A stretch of DNA of 64,000 nucleotides from Hoplostethus atlanticus (GCA_034670405.1 JAXDDX010000063.1:124001-188000), one strand, 5' to 3'; numbered from the stretch's first letter, positions 10,452-21,784 are shown. Notes: generated by a model not told the origin, from the sequence alone. Made by a program: numbers and translations.

Positions 10452-11466
10452 GTGTACTTGTAGAAATTGTGCCACAATGCCAAGTGAAAGAGAAAACGTG
10501 TGCTGCAGGGAGATCCAAACGGTGACTTGTGATAAAAGACATTCTATCTTCCGTGTAATCAATGTAGTGTTTATGAAGTTTGGAAAATCCCTGTAGACTT
10601 ACCGTTTCTCACTCAATAGGTTCTTCGGCGAATGAATGAAATCCGAGAACCACCTACATGTATGGTGGATCATAGGGGTTTCGGCAATGTTTGCTTGGAC
10701 ATGTTCGTCCTCCAAATGTCAGCTAACCGGTATAGAGCAGACTATGGGCGTTTACAGCATAGGCAAATGGCGAAGTAAGTATTTTATAAGTTATTCTATG
10801 CATGACACAATTTCTCTAATAATCATAACCAATGGATAATACTGTGCATGACAATAAAAATGAGGACAATAAGTGTTTGCATTCGGGGTTTATTTATTTC
10901 ACGTCAGCAGAAATTACATTGTAAACCGATCAATAGCAAACAAAACGTGTTAAGATGAAGTACTTCTCTAATTTTAGCTGTACTGTTTTAGCTGCATGTA
11001 GCCCATCATCAAAATTGAATATATGAAGTATTATAACTATCTAGTGTTCATGTGCTCACACATGTTCTCTCTTGATAAGTTCAGGGTAAAGACATCTGTC
11101 TTTAATAATTGGTTCCATTGATTATTACATTGTCTACAGGAGCATGACAATTTGTCCTCTTTGATATTTTGAAATAATTATTAGATTCCTATAACCCACC
11201 TAACTCCGACCAGACCACACTCACAAAGGTAGAAAAAAAAAACTTCCAACAGAAACAATACTCTAATCAGAATTTTTTTTTTTATTCACACGTACCCTCT
11301 TCTCAGTCGTTACAGGTTCATAGCATACAGATGCTTCGTCTGGTGGTGCTGGGGCTACCTAGGCCGCAGGGTCAGGGTTGTTTTACCGGCCTGTGTGGTG
11401 CAGCGGATACGCTGTGAATTCCCTGACACCAGGGGCGAGTACACGGGGTTCAGACCGGCCCTTTGA
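10452..11466 (+). CDS. P2X7 C-terminal ballast-domain (P2RX7_C-like) protein, three exons, 5' exon(s) not identified
   Basis: Exons 10452-10521, 10620-10774 and 11316-11466 join in frame across canonical AG/GT sites (CTCAACAG|, ACG|GTGACT; CAATAG|, GAA|GTAAGT; GTTACAG|) and end at TGA 11464-11466. The product of about 125 residues has the Zn-binding Cys pattern of the P2X7 receptor's cytoplasmic ballast: CTCRNC, then MPSERENVCC, PPTCMVDHRGFGNVCL, AYRCFVWWCWGYLGRR, RVRVVLPACVV and a closing GEYTGFRPAL. No P2X channel or transmembrane segment precedes it, so this is a stand-alone domain. Frames are open in all three exons. Polyadenylation and the first exon are unassigned; an in-frame ATG exists at 10389 but lies across the proposed acceptor. 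Its position tail to tail with a transposase suggests a transposon accessory protein; function unknown. Confidence 0.7.
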
Positions 11467-11876
11467 CTGAAGCAGGACACAAAGTAACCTGTAAAGTTTA
11501 AAAAATGTCACTACCTCAATTTTTCATTTGTTGTGTTTCAATTGTACTAGGAATTAAGAATAATAAATGGGTGTGTGTGTTAAATATATGGAAAGTTGTG
11601 TCTGTGTTCACTGGCTTGGATGTGCACTCTCCGTTCTTGGCCTTGGGAAACTTCCGCGTGAAGACCGGGTCACCAGCAGATGTTGTGGCTTGGGGATGGT
11701 CAGCATCTTCAACCCAACCCAACACATACAAAGCTGGGGTGCATAAAAGAAGAGAAATACATGTTATTTCTCACCACTCAAGGAAAAGTGTTAGCACTTG
11801 TGTGACGCTGCGTATATGCTGCAAATTACCTGATGCCGAAGGCATGTACATGGGGTTCAGACCGCGTCTTTATTGA
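11380..11876. repeat. diverged tandem duplicate of the overlapping 3' ends of the two convergent genes
   Basis: 11440-11815 repeats, with roughly one in five bases changed, material from 11857-12640 of the transposase gene: a copy of exon 9 (minus, about 11590-11710), a truncated copy of exon 10 and a piece of the intron/exon 8 start (TACAAAGCTGGGGTGC). The block for most of exon 8 is missing from the copy. Conversely, 11800-11876 on plus is a second copy of the P2RX7_C-like C-terminus (PDAEGMYMGFRPRLY, stop 11874-11876). Each unit keeps the same antisense overlap of the two stop codons. Confidence 0.7.
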
Positions 11877-14800
11877 AGCGGGACACGAAGGCTGCAATTA
11901 CATCCTCCTTTGCTGGTCTCTCGTACTGGGCACATAGGTCGTCTGGGACAGGGATCTTCAACAATTCATTAGAATATGGCTGAGGGTCCTGTAACACGTA
12001 CTCAAACAGGAGGTCCATCAGCTCATCTGTATAACCTGTATAGTAAAGTAAAGTTATGAAAATGCCACTACCTCAATTTTCCATATGTTGTTGCCTTTCA
12101 ATTGTTCTACATAGCAGTTGTGTATTTAGAATAATAAATAGGTGTGCGTTAAACATACGGAAAGTTGTGTCCGTCTTCACTGGCTTTGCCGTGCACTCTC
12201 CCTTCTTGAACTTGGGAAACTGCACTTTGAAGAGTGGGTCACCAGAACGTGTTGTGGCTTGGGGACGGTTAGCATTTTCATTGAAATGCATGGCAGACAG
12301 GTAAAGCCTAAAAAAATAATAATAATTAAAAAAAAGGAATAATTACAGTACTTGCATAGAGCACATATATAAAGATGTGTTGAGACAGTGTAATATCTTG
12401 TTTACCTGCACAGCATTCCCAGAAATGGAAAGACAACATTTTTTGGAGCAAAGCGCAGGATGACACTATGGTAAGACTCCAGCGCTGAGGTCTGATGGTG
12501 AGGGCTCAGCTTCTCCACATCCTTTAGGACTCTCTTGTTTGTTAGTGCCTTCTCAAGCTTATACAAAGCTGGGGTGCCTAAAAGAAGAAAAGTACATCTT
12601 ATTTCTTGCCACTTATGGAAAAGTGTTAGCAATTCTGTAAAAATTTTTCAACATACATCAACTATTATATCATAAATGTAAAACTCCTAATCAAAGAATA
12701 ACATAGGGTGTAATAAGGAAACCTGAACAAGCCCGTAAAACACGTTAGTGCAATGCTTGAGTACACACCTGCTGTCAACCATTTGCTCTTGTCTCTTGAA
12801 ATGCGTTCTGGATGCAGACACTTTGGGAAGATGGGGTCTTCATGGTTGTGGATATCTTGCACGTGGTTGACAATTGATGTCCACTTTGCCACCCTCTCTG
12901 GCCCAGTTGTAGAAGAAGCTACAGTCCAGTAGATGTGGTTTTTGATACTGCGCTGCCACTTCTTCAACTGCGCACAGTCCTTGTCTTTGGAAATCTTTTC
13001 CAGTCGCTTAGACAGGCCTAATAATGTAGAAAGTAAAATTTAGTGCAACTCCTTACCTATTTTAATAAGATGTTGAAGACTTACATGGTGGACAATGCAA
13101 AATTAGAAATCGTACCAAGTTCAACTATCAACTACAACCAAATGGCAAAGACCATTACAATACCTTTCTCCATATGCCAGACGTCGTAAAACTGTGTGAT
13201 CTTCAGCTCCCTTAGGAATTTCTGGATCTGCGGGTGACGATCGGTGACAATGCAGTCCAGGGTCACACCACCTGCCTCCAAGAGTGCAAGGCTTCTTTTC
13301 AGGCCCTCCTTCTCCATGTGGTAACTTCCACCCACCTCATTGCTCTGTTTGGAAGACAAGGATTTAAAAAATAAAAATGTAGCATTATGAACATATCATA
13401 ATCTACTGTAACCGATAATGACATTGTAATATGTTGTACTACTGACATTTGTTTTTAAACAAAGTTTCACTGGTTGAATTGGCAAGTGTTCATATGTACT
13501 CACTAACCTGCACAAGCTGGATATCAATGATGGTGTTACTCTTCAGGTCCATCATGGCTGCCAAACTTGGCAGAGTGGCCTGTGTATGGAGAAGGTTTGA
13601 CGACAAAACACATCATTCATAGTTTGTGTGTTTTTCAAGCTGGTACCAGCCCCCCGCATACAAAAACTAATAGATAATACTATATGATAAAACAATGTGA
13701 ATAGGTTGAGACAGGAAACTACCTGGTGAGTCAGCCCTCATGTCACCACCAACAATGACCTTCTCCTCCTGGCTGAGCCGCTGCAACATGGCCTCCTGTC
13801 CCTTCTTCCACTTATACACAATAGCCGGCTCGAGGTACGTCCTGGCATGCCTTCGGAATGTGTCGTACATTCACATGCATTGCCCTGAAAACCTGGTGGA
13901 CAGTAAGATAGATATTTAGAACAGTTGCCCACAAAATATGTCCGATACAAATATTTACGAGTGCAAAGTAACTTGCTTTCAACATACCTTCTCGAGTTTG
14001 CTATAAGAAGCACCACTGAAATATATGGCTGCGGAAAGTTGTAGGTTCCCAGCAGGTGTGCTGCCAACAATGGGCTGGCTCTTCCAATGTCTGGTAAACT
14101 GACAATGGGGGCACAGCTGATCAACTGCCAAGAATGTACCAAGCCTTCTTGAGCGGACCTGACATGCCCTCTGGCACACAGGGCACATGTCAAACAGCTC
14201 CATGAGGCAGGTCTCATACACAATGTATTTTGGGATGTTTTGGATGGGAGTTGAGTCTGGCCTGCTTTTCAAAAATATGGAAGAACAGAAAACGATAAGC
14301 AACAACACACAATCTACTTTATCTAATGTGCAGGGCTAATGGAAAATTACTCACGACAGATTTGATGACTCCGTAAAGGTAGTAATAGAATCAGCAGGGT
14401 TATATGTAGTCATGTGGCTCAGGAACCTCCATAGAGATGTCCTCATCCTCCTCGCTAAGGTCTAGACGAGGTCTCTTGGCTGGTCTCGTGATCTTAATAG
14501 GTGTTGAGGTAATGAAAGGTTGTGCAGTGAAGGGGTCGGTGGTGTTGCCAACTCCGAAGTCTCGGCAGGAAACTGTTGCCTGGGAACCTTTTATGCAGTC
14601 TTTCATTTCTACAAGCCATACTATAATGAAAACTGTAGGCTTTTGTTTAGCCACCCCCCTTTGTTAGAAGGCTTTACAGTTTACAACAGCCAAGTCGCCC
14701 CCACCCCCAAGCGCGATTGTACTAATGGTGGCTAAACTTTACCAAGCGGACACGACAGACTTATAAAACAGACACTGGTCCCAACAAATAACTTTAACAT

Positions 14801-15279
14801 GAGCCCTGACTCCAACCAATAACTTTAAAAGATGTGTCCTGACTCCAGCTTTAGTTTTCTTACTTCTTCTTACACACCCAACAAGCCTGTAGCTAACGTT
14901 AGCCCCGCTAGCTCGTTAGCTAACCAGCAGTCAAATATACTAACCAGACTAACTTGCAAATGATATCAAAACATGGTGACACTTACCGGTTCCAAGTTTG
15001 CAGATGGGTCACGTAGAGTGGGAACTGCTCCATCTTTAAGCTTCAATTACTTGATAGTCCTGTTGTGAACTGGCCATAGTTGCTGAAGCAGTCCGGCGTG
15101 AAGTGGTTATCACACACAAACAAAGCTGGGCTAACTGTAGCCGGGACGTCGCCGTTAAAAATAAAATTAATCCACTCTGTCCTGGCATTTTCGTGTGTTG
15201 GGATTCTGTGCAGGGATCTATGTTGCTGGCTGCATCCTAAAACAGAACAACTCTTGCGTTGGGCTCTTGCAGTAGACAT
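11857..15279 (-). pseudogene. THAP-DDE transposase (Kolobok-like), ten exons, frameshifted
   Basis: Minus-strand exons with canonical splice sites: 15279-14997, 14620-14355, 14271-13988, 13892-13733, 13579-13508, 13344-13164, 13017-12769, 12577-12406, 12307-12159 and 12035-11857, about 665 residues. Exon 1 (ATG 15277-15279) is a THAP zinc finger: CSVLGC ... CDNHF, followed by AVPT. Exon 3 has a CPVC...CPHC cluster (MCPVCQRACQ; LCPHCQ). The catalytic core reads GGDMRADSPG (end exon 4), CIVTDRHPQ (exon 6) and SALESYHSV (exon 8), candidate D, D and E. Single-base frame breaks occur near 15047 in exon 1, near 14400 in exon 2, near 13865 in exon 4 and in exon 5, so it is probably inactive, although exons 3, 6, 7, 8, 9 and 10 are open. 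Kolobok assignment rests on THAP plus this DDE type. Confidence 0.7.
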
Positions 15280-15630
15280 GTTGTTGTTGTAGCTCCAATG
15301 TTCGCAATGTAAAAACAGCGGCGCTGCCGAGAGCTGCATTTTGAGACGACGTAAATGGGAGTGGTTGTTCAACTGGGCGTGGACATGCTCTGAGAGGGGC
15401 TGGACTTGCACCTTATGATGTCCAAAGAAACCATTTTCTGAAACGGGCCGTTTTTCTCCTATCTTTGGCAACGTTTTGGGAAAAAGGAAAATACAGAAAA
15501 ACGGGTTGACTTCCAGATTTCAAATTTTCTCAGCTGCTTAGGGAAGTAATTTCCTGTGGAACATATATAAGCGCTAGGAATAAACGGCTTTCCATAATAT
15601 GGGCCCTTTAAAAAAAAAAAAAAAAAAAAG

Positions 15631-15704
15631 TGCGGTACCACCGCATACCGCGGTGATGAGCCAGATACACACCTGCGGTGGGAAAATTTCAAAACCGCGA
15701 CAGC
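15631..15704. mobile_element. hAT-like terminal fragment
   Basis: Read on minus, it starts AGGGCTGTCGCGGTTTTGAA and continues with ACCGC-rich inverted words, a terminal type I associate with hAT elements. It lies between the poly-A/T tract at 15610-15630 and the resumption of DIRS. The other end is not seen, so the assignment is weak. Confidence 0.35.
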
Positions 15705-16583
15705 CCTAGGCTAGGGGGATACCTTGCCTAGAGACTCCCCTGGCGGCACTTCTCTGTCCATGCGCTGGATGGCGTCCAGACGAGAAACTGCTGCCCCCTT
15801 CCGTCTCCATAGGCAGCTGGCCGTTCTGGCGGACAAGACATATATGTCTGTTCGGCCCAGAGCGCAGCCACTGTCAACAACATCTGCCCTGTCATCATTG
15901 ACAGTTGGGAAGGACCTGATGAGGTGGAGTCGGTGGCGAAGTTTACCGGCGCCAACTCTCACAGAGAGAGAGAGGCACAGAGAGCCATCTGGCTCTCCCA
16001 TGCTTCCATGATCCTTCCTGATCCATGGGCCTCTGTCGCCGGATGGCTTGTTCGGCCCCAGGCTAGACAAGGTTTTGGCCTCCATCCAGGCCATGGGGGA
16101 GGACTGCCCCTTCCCAGAGCGCCATTTTGGGGCAAAAGAGGCACATCGACCCTCAGGTTCCGAGAGCCTGGAGGAAGAGGTCCCGCGGCAGCGCGCCGCC
16201 GTCGAGCCATGAGATAGTCAACGCCCCACCCCCTCCAATGAGGAAACAACGACCCGCCAGTGACCGCCCAGCTGCCAGAGGAGCTCTGGGTCAGCCCAGG
16301 AAGCAGCGGAGGCTGGCTCCTTCCTGGGATCGCCCACCCAAATCATTCATTAAAAAAAAACGTTCAAACAAACGACCTTATATATTCCTAATAACAGCTA
16401 ATTCCTCTCGTCTACGGGTTCCTGATACTATGTCAGGAGAACCCGAGACTCCCCTAATGGTACGAAGGGCTCTACCCTCTCACTCTACCAAGCCATTGAT
16501 ACACTCAGGTCTACGCTTTTCTCCCGAACAGTCGAATGACTGTCTGGGGAAAAGTAAGAGGCTAGAGAAATGTGTGGTGCCCA

Positions 16584-16859
16584 AGTGGTTGAAGTGGTTG
16601 GTGTGAGCATGTCATGTTGGACACGATGACAAGCCTGTTTTCAGTCACCCCCTGGCCAGACGCTCTATCGTTTAAGACTGTGCTGGTACTCGTGCTAGTC
16701 TCATCCAAGCGTGTCAGTGAGATCGGTGCTTTGTCGGTGCACCCAAACTGTCTGTCTATCAATGGGGATGGCGCCTTTGCTTTGCTCAGGCCAAATCCCA
16801 CCTTCCTGCCCAAGAACATAAGGAGTTGTCATGCTGTTAGGTTAGCGCCAATATGCTAA
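16584..16859 (+). pseudogene. DIRS tyrosine recombinase fragment
   Basis: After a short frame ending in VPKWLKWLV and a stop at 16604-16606, a second open frame (from about 16614) reads SFKTVLVLVLVSSKRVSEIGALSVHPN and later LRPNPTFLPKN. SSKRVSEIGAL contains the Arg-x-x-Glu region of box I in DIRS tyrosine recombinases, the enzymes that integrate the circular DNA product. The C-terminal His-x-x-Arg and Tyr region is missing, and the frame ends at 16857-16859. Confidence 0.65.
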
Positions 16860-17212
16860 CACCTTTTTCATCAATATGAACGCCTTTGTTCGAATGAAGA
16901 AACAGCAGACTGTGTGCAGGGATAACTGACTGTCAGTTTATCCAGGCTCCCTCTTGGTGTCAACTGCATGGTTCAGTGAACACAAGATGGCAATGGTTTG
17001 ATTATCCTGTATTTTCATGTGATGCATGAACTTGAGTATGAATCAAACATGACCAGGCAGTACTGGATAACGTATGTTATTCAGAATATGCTTGTGTCTT
17101 TTTCCCCTCGGGCCTTTGGGTCCAGCAGGGGTACATCGATCGGGCTCCACTTGTGGCTTCGCCTTAGCCCATAAGGCGAAGCTTAAACGGTGAAGCCTAC
17201 GAGAAATAGAAC

Positions 17213-17477
17213 GATAGTTATGTACTATAACTCTAGTTCTATGATCGTAGGCAAAGCCGTTTAGTTTCATGCCTGCTGTCCCCTCAATGGTTTGCAGAAA
17301 GAAAATCGTGGAGGACAAATGCCGGGAGACACGACATTACATACAGGCACTTGGGGGCGGAGGCCTGGCTGATAGGTGCATTGTTTAATTTTCAGTGCTC
17401 GCGCTCTCACGCCCATAAGGCAAAGCCTAATCAGCTTTGCCTACGATCATAGAACTAGAGTTATAGTACATAACTAT
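17213..17477. repeat. perfect 45-bp inverted repeat, 175-bp spacer
   Basis: 17213-17257 and 17433-17477 are exact reverse complements (GATAGTTATGTACTATAACT... / ...GTTATAGTACATAACTATC). They lie in the DIRS terminal region and may be parts of its inverted repeat and internal complementary region. Confidence 0.85.
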
Positions 17478-17591
17478 CATTATACTAGTCTAGAAACTAG
17501 CAGACTTGGATTTGAGTCGGACTTGCAAGTCAATCACGACTTGCAACTTAACCTGGGCTCCTCTACTGTGAGACTTCAATTACTGGTGACC

Positions 17592-19083
17592 AGGGGCCTC
17601 ATTTATAAAACATTGCGTAGATTCCATCCTAAAACATTGCGTACGCACAAACCTCAGAATCTACTAACGCAAGAAAATATTCAGATCTATAAAACCGTGC
17701 GGCGCACACCTGTACGCAGTCTTCTCTTTATAAATACCCACCTGCGGTGAATTGTGCGCTCGTGTACTCCTCCCAGTGTCCTCCCACTACTCCTCCCAGT
17801 GTCGTCCCACAATCATCCATAAATGGTCAATGCTAAATAGGTCATGAATATGCCGACGTTGTTAAGGAGCCTTTGTTGGACTATCAATGAGGGAAAGACG
17901 GAGATACGCCAGCTGTAAGAAAGGCGAAATTTGCAGAGTGCGAGATCGAGGTCCTCATCACTGAGGTTGAGCGCCGTAAAGGTGTACTGTTTGGGGGCTC
18001 AGTAGAGGCATCTGTGCCACATTATGGAGAACCGCACAAGCCCTAATAATCCGGCACACCTTAATAATAATAAAAATAAACTTTAGTTTATGTTACAAAG
18101 TGCTTTAGAAGACAAAATAAAAATAGTAGACAAACTGACGATGAACAAAATGATAAAAACAATTTAAAAACAGTTTAAAAGTTATACAACATTGAGCATA
18201 AGGAGTTACATATGAGAGAGTAAAATATGCTTAGCCCCTCAGTTGTATTTTTGCCCCCTCAGTTTAAGCTTTATGTATCTATAGAAAATTATTTCCATAG
18301 GTGTATGCTAGGGCGTCCATAGTAGCCCACTGAAACGGAGATGAGGAGATCGATAGACAGACAGACACGTCACTTAGTTCGGTTTCTCAGCCTGCTTGCT
18401 TTTCGTGGTGGTAAATACAAATTTCGGCCCTAATTCCATTCCCCCCATTGTGGAGAGAGAGAGAGAGAGAGAGATGCAAGCCGCAAACTGCTGTTTCTAC
18501 GCGCCTCCCCCTGCTGATTTTGACAGAGAATCGTTATCGTTCATAAATTCTCTGCAGTGCTCCGTTCTTATGAGAGTCTCTGATTAATAAAGGTATTCTT
18601 TGATTTTGAACAGTAGCCTCATGTTGTTGTTATTTAACCTTTCTGAGGCTGTTGCATGGTTAAATCACTGAGTTTTATTTTATGAACAATTGCCCCTTCA
18701 GTCACTTCACCCTGGCGCCGGCCCGGTAAAATAATCAATAAAATAAGAGTTAAGAGAATGCCTTTGTATAAAAATAGGTTTTAAGTAGTGACTTAACAGA
18801 TACAACAGACCACAATCCCTGTGAAAGCACACTTATAAAACTATGTTTTTAAGAGGACTGAGCTTTATTTTGTGATCTCCCCATCGGGGTCGCTGATTCC
18901 CGTGTCTGCAAAACTTTGCGGTGAGCTCTACGCATGGGTGAAAGGATGCGTAGAACTGCGCACCTTTTACCGCATAGAATTTTTCTATAAATCCTGACGT
19001 TTGCGGTAAAATATGCGTACGCACATTTCACCCCCATTAACGCCACTTTTTTGTGCGTAGCAACCTTTATAAATGAGGCCCCT
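17592..19083. mobile_element. Harbinger-like DNA transposon with broken Myb/SANT frame
   Basis: Left end GGGGCCTCATTTATAAA (17592-17608) is matched in inverse by TTTATAAATGAGGCCCC (19066-19082), followed inward on both sides by TGCGTACGC-type words. At 17905-18045 the plus strand encodes RRYASCKK then AEIEVLITEVERRKGVLFGG-like sequence (written as it stands: ECEIEVLITEVERRKGVLFG), the Myb/SANT-like domain of Harbinger accessory proteins, ended by tandem stops. No transposase. The element sits inside a repeat of ACTTGACTTGGGACTTG-type words (17500-17590 and 19084-19130). Confidence 0.65.
18451..18474. repeat. (GA)n microsatellite
   Basis: About 12 GA units inside the Harbinger-like element. 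Confidence 0.9.
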
Positions 19084-19130
19084 GAATACTTGACATTTGA
19101 CTTGACTTGGGACTTGACAGTAGTATTGCC

Positions 19131-20322
19131 CTGGCAAAACCCTGAGCTGTTTTAACAGTAACATTTTTAACAGTAACTGTCAAACAGGCTATTTCCCAGT
19201 CACAAGCCCCGTTCACTGCTTTGTGCTCTGCTGTCTTTCTGCAGTGTTTGTGTGGGAGGTAACCATGGCAACAGGCTGTGTGGATGCGCCTAATGGACAA
19301 TGGAGATGGGTAATGATGAACTCTGATGGAAACAATCAATAAATAACTCTGGGATAACTGTTGAGTTTCCTCTGGCTAACTGAGCCTCTATCTAGGTTAA
19401 CACCTACGCTATAAGAGGTCAAATAACATCCTCAAACATGCTGAACAGTAAAAAAAGAATGAAAAACTGTTTAGCCACTCATTTTCTTTCATGAACTCAT
19501 TCATATTCTCTGTTGCACAGACAGAAGTTGGGAAAAGGAGGCTTCTCTGATTAGTTGTTTGCAGCTTTCCCCCAGTGCACCTAAATTCTTAATATAGATC
19601 GGCTAAAACAGCAGGTGGCCAAGCCTAGGCTACTCTTTGTATTGATAGAGTTGTTTTTCATTTCTGTAAATATTCACATTATTACTAAGGCCTCTTCGTA
19701 TGTATATTGTACCTGTAATTATGCAAACTTCTGAATCATATTAATTATGCAGCTATATGTGCAGAGATCTACAGTACACCCACAATTACTGGCAACCTTT
19801 GTAAACATGAGCCAAAAAGGCAGTAAAACACGTAATGAGCTATATTCTGTGTTCTGAAGATTCAAACAATTATCATTTTACTCAACTTAAACAACAAAAT
19901 ATATATATTTTCAATGTGTGCTTGCATTTATTCTGAATAGATGACTGATGTGATTATTGGCACCCAAAACTTATTATTATACGTATATACTTATATAGTA
20001 TATACTTGAGTATATACAACTCTGCTAACTAATTGGGGGGCACAACTCAGATATAGGTAACAAATACAGAAATAAAAACAAAACAAAATATAATAGGCTA
20101 TTATTAATATCAAAGGTTGATATTACAAGATTTTACTGGCGTTCAGCGAGACCTGCAAGACTTGTGGTCACAAATGACCTATAAACAGCTATGGAAATTA
20201 GTGTGAAAGGGTTGGGGTAATGAGCTAATGCAAACACTAAGAATCTAGACACTGAGTTCCAGCCCAACCAAACAAGGTAACTGGGAAAATGTGCAGAGCG
20301 CTTAACTCCCTACATGCCCTTG
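19131..20322. other. no gene recognised
   Basis: AT-rich. 19770-19970 contains ACCCACAATTACTGGCAACC and later ATTATTGGCACCC, words reminiscent of a dispersed fish DNA transposon, but no clear paired termini were found. Confidence 0.35.
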
Positions 20323-21173
20323 TTAACCCTTGTGTTGTGTTCGTTTCGTGTTACCTACTTTAGTGTTCCCGGTCAAAAATGACCGACCCATTATAACTGT
20401 TTATAAATCTATCATTATACATATATTATCACCTGATGTTGTACTAGATCTTTTTATCAACTTCATTTCTAGTATTTATGACATGTTTTGCACTTCTACT
20501 TGGAACTTATGGCCTGTAGGCCTCATTGACCTGATCTTATACAACTCGTTTTTGAGTAAAAATAGCATAATTTATGGATCATTTTGACTATAGTCAATAC
20601 CAGAGGAAACATACTGTACTATTTATCACAGACTACTTTGTGTCAAAGTTTAGACAGCACATTTGTATGTATGTCTCACCAATCCGGCAGAGGGTAGTGC
20701 TTTGGTTATTGTGCTGCCACAGAATAAATGGTGAGCAAGGCCCTACGGAAGCTTTATATACCTGAGCTGTGGGAAAGTTTCTGTATATTATTGAAACAAT
20801 GTTATAATATTTTGTCTGAAAGGTGTGGTTCCCATGGGGGAAAGAGTCTATTGGGGAAAGGTTTCCGTCAGATCAGGTCTGTGTGTGTGTGTGTGCGTGT
20901 GTGTGTGTGTGTGCACGCACACATGCACATGCATATAGGGGTCTGGGAGTGGCAGTGTGTCCATCTGATGGATGGACATGTTCCTGAACACTCACTTTCT
21001 CCTACTTGTAGTCTCAACCATGCATGCATGCATTTCTGACCGGGAACACCACAGAAAATGATCAAAATTTATTTTGTGTGTTCAGATGCCCTGAGTGGAC
21101 AAAGTCATGGAGATTTTAAATAAAGTAAAGATTTCAGACATAAAAGATGACCGGAACACAACAGAAGGTTTAA
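20323..21173. mobile_element. piggyBac-type MITE with TTAA duplication
   Basis: Bounded by TTAA at 20323-20326 and 21170-21173. Left terminus CCCTTGTGTTGTGTTCG and right terminus (inverse) ACCTTCTGTTGTGTTCCGG match imperfectly; TTAA plus CCCT-type ends are piggyBac hallmarks. Internal GGTCAAAAATGACC words and a (TG)n tract (20879-20913) are present. No transposase ORF, so non-autonomous. Confidence 0.7.
20879..20913. repeat. (TG)n microsatellite
   Basis: About 17 TG units with single interruptions, inside the piggyBac-type MITE. Confidence 0.9.
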
Positions 21174-21781
21174 TAATCCTTATCCTTACACATTGTAATG
21201 AACCTGTGTGACCACTAGATGGCGATAGAACAGTAAATATCACAACCTGCTGGTCCAGGTATTGACAACCATAATGGGACTACCAACTCACTATGTTTCA
21301 CTGTGTAAGTTCTACCACTGGGCTTTGTGTATTATAGCATTGCTTAAGAAAAGATGAAAATACATTTACAATAAAATTTACAAAATAGAGCATGTAGAAA
21401 CAAAAGTAAATTGTGATAAATTATAGTAATTTATGGTAAAGACAAACGTGATATACATGTAATATTTGTTGTATGGATAGTATTGATTGTATTTGTTGTT
21501 GTTTGATGATGTAAGTTGATGAATGCAAAGTCAATGCAGTGGTTTAAAGCTTGGAAACATACCAAACATCACACACACCATTTAACCGTATTACAAACCA
21601 CATACTTCCCATTTACCAGCATGCAACAGAACAATGCCGTGGCTCATTTAACTCAATTGCAAAAGTAGTGTATAAAGAAAGTCATGTATAATTTTCTTCT
21701 TTAATTGTCACAATGCTTCTGCTTAGCTTTTTACTGTTTAATTTGTATAGTGTTTTATTTATCATGGTTTTTTTTTTTCTT
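21174..21781. other. no feature recognised
   Basis: AT-rich sequence with no coding potential that I can support. Confidence 0.4.
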
Positions 21782-21784
21782 TAA

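Larger units (their letters stand above)
10317..15611. mobile_element. Kolobok-like transposon carrying a THAP-DDE transposase and a P2X7 ballast-domain gene
   Basis: Two convergent, intron-containing genes lie inside the split DIRS element: the P2RX7_C-like gene on plus (10452-11466) and a THAP-DDE transposase on minus (15279-11857). The right edge is proposed at TTAA 15608-15611, just outside GGGCCCATATTATGG (read on minus). The left edge, near AGAGGCCCTGTACTTC at 10317, matches it only loosely. TTAA is the duplication expected for Kolobok. Boundaries are inference; the two genes and their overlap are seen directly. Confidence 0.5.
15716..17485 (+). mobile_element. DIRS retrotransposon, 3' part: gag remainder, tyrosine recombinase remnant, inverted repeats
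   Basis: 15.72-16.35 kb holds broken gag-type frames ending in a Pro/Arg-rich stretch (PRKQRRLAPSWDRPPK near 16300). The RT/RNase H region is deleted. 16.58-16.86 kb encodes a tyrosine-recombinase segment (separate entry). 17.05-17.48 kb holds the terminal region: 17313-17412 is the inverse of the left end at about 9.9-10.0 kb, and 17213-17257 and 17433-17477 form a perfect 45-bp inverted repeat. These are DIRS hallmarks (inverted terminal repeats and an internal complementary region). The element is dead. Confidence 0.7.

Noticed and set aside
10774-10778. TAA at 10776 as the true end of the ballast-domain gene
   Set aside because: GAA|GTAAGT is a strong donor and joining to 11316 restores the conserved AYRCFVWWCWG...GFRPAL end in frame; the short version would lack it.
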